A stretch of 60,000 bases of DNA from Liolophura sinensis (taxonomy: Eukaryota; Mollusca; Polyplacophora; Chitonida; Chitonidae), in NCBI RefSeq assembly GCF_032854445.1, contig NC_088295.1, positions 2,732,501 to 2,792,500 on the forward strand. The letters run 5' to 3'. The position numbers and the translations under genes were made by a program. Below are positions 57,201 to 60,000 of this stretch, piece after piece. Numbering within the stretch: the stretch's first letter is position 1; each line of letters opens with the position of its first letter. The notes beneath the pieces are model-generated. The model worked only from the letters and a program-made list of their open reading frames with translations, was not told where the DNA came from and did not search any database.

Positions 57201-59871
57201 TTCAGGGAGTTCTGAGATTCAGAGAGTTCTGAGATTCAGGGAGTTCTGAGATTCAGGGAGTTCTGAGATTCAGGGAGTTCACAGATTCAGAGAGTCCAGA
57301 GATTCAGGGAGTTCTGCGATTCAGGGAGATCAAAGATTTAGGGAGTTCTGAGATTCAGGGAGTTCTGAGATTCAGGGAGTTTTGAAATTCAGGGAGTTCT
57401 GATATTCAGGGAGTTCTGATATTCAGGGAGTACAGAGATTCAGGGAGTTCTGAGATTCAGGGAGTTCTGCATTTCAGGGAGTTCAGAGATTCAGGGAGAT
57501 CTGAGATTCAGGGAGTTCTGAGATTCAGGGAGTTCTGAGATTCAGGGAGATCAAAGATTCAGGGTGTTCTGATATTCAGGGAGTTCAGGGATTCAGGGAG
57601 TTCAGGGATTCAGGGAGTTCAGAGATTCAGGGAGTTCTGATATTCAGGGAGTACTGATATTCAGGGAGTTCACAGATTCAGGGAGTTCTGAGATTCAGAG
57701 AGTTCTGAGATTCAGGGAGTTCTGAGATTCAGGGAGTTCTGAGATTCAGGGAGTTCACAGATTCAGAGAGTCCAGAGATTCAGGGAGTTCTGCGATTCAG
57801 GGAGATCAAAGATTTAGGGAGTTCTGAGATTCAGGGAGTTCTGAGATTCAGGGAGTTTTGAAATTCAGGGAGTTCTGATATTCAGGGAGTTCTGATATTC
57901 AGGGAGTACAGAGATTCAGGGAGTTCTGAGATTCAGGGAGTTCTGATATTCAGGGAGTTCAGAGATTCAGGGAGTTCAGAGATTCAGGGAGTTCAGACAT
58001 TCAGGGAGTTCAGAGATTCAGGGAGTTCTGTAATTCAGGGAGTTCTGAGATTCAGGGAGTTCTGAGATTGAGAAAGTTCAGAGACTCAGTTAGTAGACAT
58101 TTGTGGCAGTCAGAGATTCAGGGGAGATTCAGGAACATGCCAGCTTCAGGGGAGCGAAATATTTGGGGGAGATAACAGATTCAGGGGAGCTTAAGATTAG
58201 GGGATTCAATGATTTATGATGGCTTCACATATTCAGGAGAGCTTAGAGGAGAAGAAAACTTAAAATTATGACACAACAGGGATGGAAAAAGCTCATTTTT
58301 TTCTATCTGGTGGTGCCTGCTGCATAATTTTGCCATTTTTCCTTGCCATGCATGTAAAGCCTGAAAACGGCAAAGCTGGCACAAATTGCTGAGTCCATCG
58401 CGTCCTCCATCTTTAACACCCTGTAATTTATGCTGGGGGTGTGTTGCCTCTCTGCCAATGAGACTGGTTAAAACTGCCGGCTTGTTCGTGTAACTTATGT
58501 CCAACATTCCGGTGTCCCGATTGTTAAGCGGAGAGCGAACTGTACCGTTCGCCACCTTCTGGGAAGAAAAGTTCCGGAAATGTACGAACTGCACTTCTGC
58601 GGTTTCCAACAGCAATTCTCCTCCTAACACAGAGGACTTCAGGACTAGTTCTTAGGCCAAATGCAGCCGCCTACAGCAGATTTTGGTGCTGACTTTATTT
58701 ATAATTTATCAACTTGAGGTACATAATAGAATTTTTTTATGGCATGCACGGGTGAGTAAATGCATACTCTTTTCAATGGTATTTGTTTGATATTTAAGTT
58801 TTCTTCTCCTTTAAGATTCTGGGATACATTCATTTACAATGGCTTCACAGGTTCAAGGGAGATACCAGATTCAGGAAAACTTTGATTTACGATGGGTCCA
58901 CGGATTCAGGGGAGTTCAGAAATTTAGGACCACAAGTGTGTCACTGTTAGCTCTGTGGATATTCACCACTACTGATGTCAGCTCAGGTCTGATGACTTAC
59001 CGTCCATCTGGCCCGTGGACCGGAATTTCATCACATTCATCCTCGGGTAGGAGGGCATGAGGTGGAACACGCTCCTCCTCATCTCGCTGAGCCTCTTTTT
59101 CATCAGCCATCTTCACCACTTCCTTGAGAGATCTCACGTCCAGATCTGCCTCCCTTAGTAGATTGACAACTGGCTCGTAGTAACAGCCGTATCGGTCCCG
59201 ACACTGACAGTTGAAAAAATACTTCATCTTAAAATAAAATAACCACAGATTTTTATAAAATAAAGACCAGTGTTTGTTTGATGATCAACTACTGCAGAAT
59301 AGGCACACAAGATCTCGCAGAAAGATGCGATATGGATCAACTTTTTGTACAAGTATCTGTAAAACAAGATAACATTAAAACAGCTGGTTTGAGACAAAAA
59401 ACTCAGAGTGTATTACACTGTAACATCATGATAACATAAAAACCGCTGGTTTATGAGACAAAAAAAAACAGAACAGTGTAGTACACTGTAACATCAAGAT
59501 AACATAAAAACCATTAGTTTATGAGACAAAAAAAACAGAGTGTAGTACACTGTAACATCAAGATAACACAAAAACCATTAGTTTATGAGACAAAAAAACA
59601 GAGTGTAGTACACTGTAACATCAAGATAACATAAAAACCATTAGTTTATGAGACAAAAAAAAACAGAGTGTAGTACACTGTAACATCAAGATAACATAAA
59701 AACCATTAGTTTATGAGACCAAAAAAAAACAGAGTGTAGTACACTGTAAAAATGCTGGTTTATGAGACAAAAAACCCAGAGTGTCTGACATTGTAACATC
59801 AAATAAACTCTTACCTTTACAACTCCCATGTATATTGGCCATCCCTGATTCTGCCTTAACAAAGCTTGTAG
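51187..59871 (-). CDS. C-terminal part of an unrecognised protein ending in a PTB/PID-like domain
   Basis: Spliced model, 5' to 3' on the minus strand: 59815-59871, 59309-59356, 59001-59227, 56338-56383, 55882-55905, 55184-55252, 54809-54868, 53733-53815, 53066-53132, 52285-52309, 51187-51221. It totals 741 nt with every junction in phase and TAA at 51187-51189. The 5' part lies beyond the window. Residues ~1-110 are unrecognised: LQALLRQNQGWPIYMGVVK, ILVQKVDPYRIFLRDL, a Cys-rich MKYFFNCQCRDRYGCYYEP, then an acidic linker. The remaining ~135 residues follow the PTB pattern: AVYQAKYIGQQALGA (first strand), PVTVELTETEVIVTSRKDKK, VLFKHSYTEISACG, LLNFAYIAG, RHFVCYVFEG, and a closing helix AKTILCTIAQGFERTQWFL. 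PTB domains are adaptor modules that bind NPxY-type peptides or lipids. The fold is an inference from strand pattern, and I cannot name the ortholog. Confidence 0.75.
51275..51400 (-). mobile_element. SINE 3' fragment
   Basis: TTATTTATGTATTTGATTGA followed by AACCTTTCACTTATAACATG and ACCAGCGACCTTCGCCAGGT resembles the tail half of the main SINE. It abuts the 27-bp array. Confidence 0.5.
51405..52170. repeat. 27-bp minisatellite, about 28 copies
   Basis: Unit TGACACACCTGCTTGACTTA + TGCTGCA with 25-26-bp variants. Fills most of the last intron (51222-52284) of the PTB-like gene. Confidence 0.93.
52285..52309 (-). CDS. 25-nt microexon of PTB-like gene
   Basis: Acceptor TTGTTTCAG, donor ATCG|GTAAGG, phase 0 in and phase 1 out. 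Encodes AKTILCTI, the start of the closing helix. Skipping it would shift the frame of the last exon. Confidence 0.72.
52718..52977 (-). mobile_element. tRNA-derived SINE, minus orientation
   Basis: Contains ACAAGAATATTTCACTTATA, GATGGCGGCCAGCATTATGA and, at the head side, CTAACCTCTAGGCCATAGAG. In an intron of the PTB-like gene, same strand as the gene. Confidence 0.82.
53066..53132 (-). CDS. PTB-like gene exon, penultimate strands
   Basis: 67 nt, acceptor TTCACAG, donor GAG|GTAAGT, phase 2 in and phase 0 out. Encodes ETTCSLARHFVCYVFEGISD and EE. HFVCYVFEG fits the last PTB strand before the C-terminal helix. Confidence 0.82.
53146..53490 (-). mobile_element. second SINE-like family, minus copy with tRNA-like head
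   Basis: On the minus strand the head reads AGCCCTGATGTCTCAGTTGG + TAGAAAGTCTGCTTC, a tRNA-like A-box region, then GATAGTGCAACGACTGGTTG and GTCTCAGTGAAGCAGCACTA as in the copy at 39830. Tail of AAGCACTCACTCACTC. Confidence 0.8.
53733..53815 (-). CDS. PTB-like gene exon, VLFKHSYTEIS strand
   Basis: 83 nt, acceptor CGTTCCAG, donor GCGGG|GTAAGT, phase 0 in and phase 2 out. Encodes VLFKHSYTEISACGRRTDHL and LNFAYIA, resembling the PTB pattern VLF.H....IS.C...D...FAYI. Confidence 0.82.
54040..54345. repeat. 22-bp minisatellite, about 14 copies
   Basis: Unit CAGTAACTTGCCCAAAGTTC + AT. In the intron 53816-54808 of the PTB-like gene. Confidence 0.92.
54809..54868 (-). CDS. PTB-like gene exon, central PTB strands
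   Basis: 60 nt, acceptor GGTTTCAG, donor AAG|GTATCA, phase 0/0. Encodes PVTVELTETEVIVTSRKDKK, the alternating hydrophobic strand pair typical of PTB domains. Confidence 0.8.
55184..55252 (-). CDS. PTB-like gene exon
   Basis: 69 nt, acceptor GCTTTACAG, donor CTG|GTAGGT, phase 0/0. Encodes DGRVHRIEDTVLNVSKSSGR and DKL. Confidence 0.75.
55260..55620. repeat. 24-bp minisatellite, about 14 copies
   Basis: Unit TGTTCATACACCAGCAAACA + GAAC. Very homogeneous. The period is divisible by three and gives ORFs on both strands. It begins 8 bp upstream (minus sense) of the exon 55184-55252. Confidence 0.94.
55882..55905 (-). CDS. 24-nt microexon of PTB-like gene
   Basis: Eight codons (TVVLGSVQ), phase 0/0, between acceptor AGCTCAG and donor CAG|GTAAGT. 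It keeps frame with both neighbours. Skipping it would remove eight residues of the PTB domain without a frameshift. Confidence 0.65.
55944..56165 (-). mobile_element. tRNA-derived SINE, minus orientation, diverged
   Basis: TTGATTGGTGCTTTAAGGTG, AAACCAGGCAGAACCCAGAA, and head side CTCGACCACGGAGGCCCTC. Confidence 0.78.
56338..56383 (-). CDS. PTB-like gene exon, first PTB strand
   Basis: 46 nt, acceptor TTTTCAG, donor GCG|GTAAGT, phase 2 in and phase 0 out. Encodes AVYQAKYIGQQALGA, matching the aliphatic/KYLG-type first strand of PTB domains. Confidence 0.8.
56600..58080. repeat. 17-bp minisatellite, about 85 copies, with higher-order duplications
   Basis: Unit TTCAGGGAGTTCTGAGA. Rare variants recur as blocks: TGCATTTCAGGG at ~56805 and ~57468 (offset 663 = 39 x 17), and ATTCAGAGAGTCCAGA at 57285 and 57761 (offset 476 = 28 x 17). 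In the intron 56384-59000 of the PTB-like gene. Confidence 0.95.
58210..58680. other. higher-GC unique block, unrecognised
   Basis: Contains a 138-codon minus-strand ORF (58214-58630) with no signature I recognise. Composition differs from the AT-rich intron around it. It could be a mobile-element fragment; there are no plausible splice sites linking it to the PTB-like gene. Confidence 0.3.
59001..59227 (-). CDS. PTB-like gene exon, Cys-rich start and acidic linker
   Basis: 227 nt, acceptor ATTTTAAG, donor GGACG|GTAAGT, phase 0 in and phase 2 out. Encodes MKYFFNCQCRDRYGCYYEPV, LLREADLDVRSLKEVVKMAD, a charged stretch and ALLPEDECDEIPVHGPDG. The Met is internal if the upstream exons are real, but could be a start in another transcript. 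Confidence 0.8.
59309..59356 (-). CDS. PTB-like gene exon (48 nt)
   Basis: Acceptor TTTTACAG, phase 0/0, encodes ILVQKVDPYRIFLRDL. The donor CTT|GTGTGC is non-ideal. It was chosen because it is the GT that keeps frame with the next exon and precedes a stop in the same frame. Confidence 0.6.
59370..59790. repeat. 63-68-bp repeat, about 6 copies
   Basis: Unit GTTTATGAGACAAAAAAAAC + AGAGTGTAGTACACTGTAAC + ATCAAGATAACATAAAAACC + ATTA. Length varies with the A-tract. In an intron of the PTB-like gene. Confidence 0.92.
59815..59871 (-). CDS. PTB-like gene, most 5' exon visible
   Basis: 57 nt, phase 0/0. On the minus strand: acceptor TTTTCCTCAG, donor AAAG|GTAAGA. Encodes LQALLRQNQGWPIYMGVVK. Its 5' half with the acceptor is duplicated upstream near 59915-60000. 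Confidence 0.65.
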
Positions 59872-60000
59872 CTGAGGAAAAAAGAGACAAATCATTAGGT
59901 GAACTTCATGCTTACCATCCCTGATTCTGCTTTAACAAAGCTTGTAGCTGGTAAAAAGAGGCAAATCATTAGGTGAACGTCATATCTGCCATCCCTGATT
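59839..60000 (-). repeat. ~76-bp duplication of an intron-exon acceptor border
   Basis: On the minus strand the acceptor and first ~33 nt of exon 59815-59871 (CAG|CTACAAGCTTTGTTAAGG ...) recur 76 bp upstream. A third partial copy runs off the window end. Confidence 0.85.

Overview
The window is eukaryotic, from an animal nuclear genome. Short exons in consistent reading phase are separated by long introns with GT/AG borders. tRNA-derived SINEs recur about ten times, and roughly 45% of the window (my hand-drawn boundaries) is minisatellite. The main SINE has a tRNA-like head and a tail resembling TGAAATATTCTTGAGTACG followed by (AAAT)n. This resembles SINEs I associate with bivalves and gastropods, so I infer a lophotrochozoan, most likely a mollusc. 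The species cannot be named from sequence alone.

Gene 1 (plus strand, 1-44373) is recognisable as the ortholog of KATNIP/KIAA0556, the katanin-interacting, basal-body/ciliary protein. I reconstructed 29 exons by hand. They chain in one continuous reading frame of 4173 nt (1390 codons plus TAG), and the N-terminus lies upstream of the window. The protein has four copies of the KATNIP (DUF4457) module, marked by [S/T]TWGD..Y.GL.G.E, HMW[LI].PF and [IL]WNY[NS]K[ST], joined by Ser/Pro-rich or charged linkers.

Gene 2 (minus strand, from beyond 60000 down to 51187) is convergent with KATNIP. Eleven exons, 741 nt and in phase throughout, encode the C-terminal 246 residues of a protein ending in what looks like a PTB/PID domain. 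I do not recognise the gene. Two of its exons are microexons of 24 and 25 nt.

The 44.4-51.2 kb interval between the stop codons holds presumed 3' UTRs, SINEs, minisatellites and a broken fragment of a DUF3504/Crypton-like tyrosine-recombinase gene (47780-48220, minus).

The most unusual feature is the minisatellites. Many introns carry their own array, with its own unit length (17, 22, 24, 25, 27, 30, 40, 41, 42, 49, 51, 52, 56, 57, 62, 68, 85 or 112 bp). In at least five KATNIP introns the repeated unit is a copy of the end of the upstream exon plus its 5' splice site. In one KATNIP intron the unit resembles the 3' splice-site tract. In gene 2 an intron-exon acceptor border is repeated about three times at the window edge. 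One 52-bp family occurs in two KATNIP introns in opposite orientation, so the pre-mRNA could fold into long double-stranded RNA. Several arrays have periods divisible by three and give long spurious ORFs, some on both strands.
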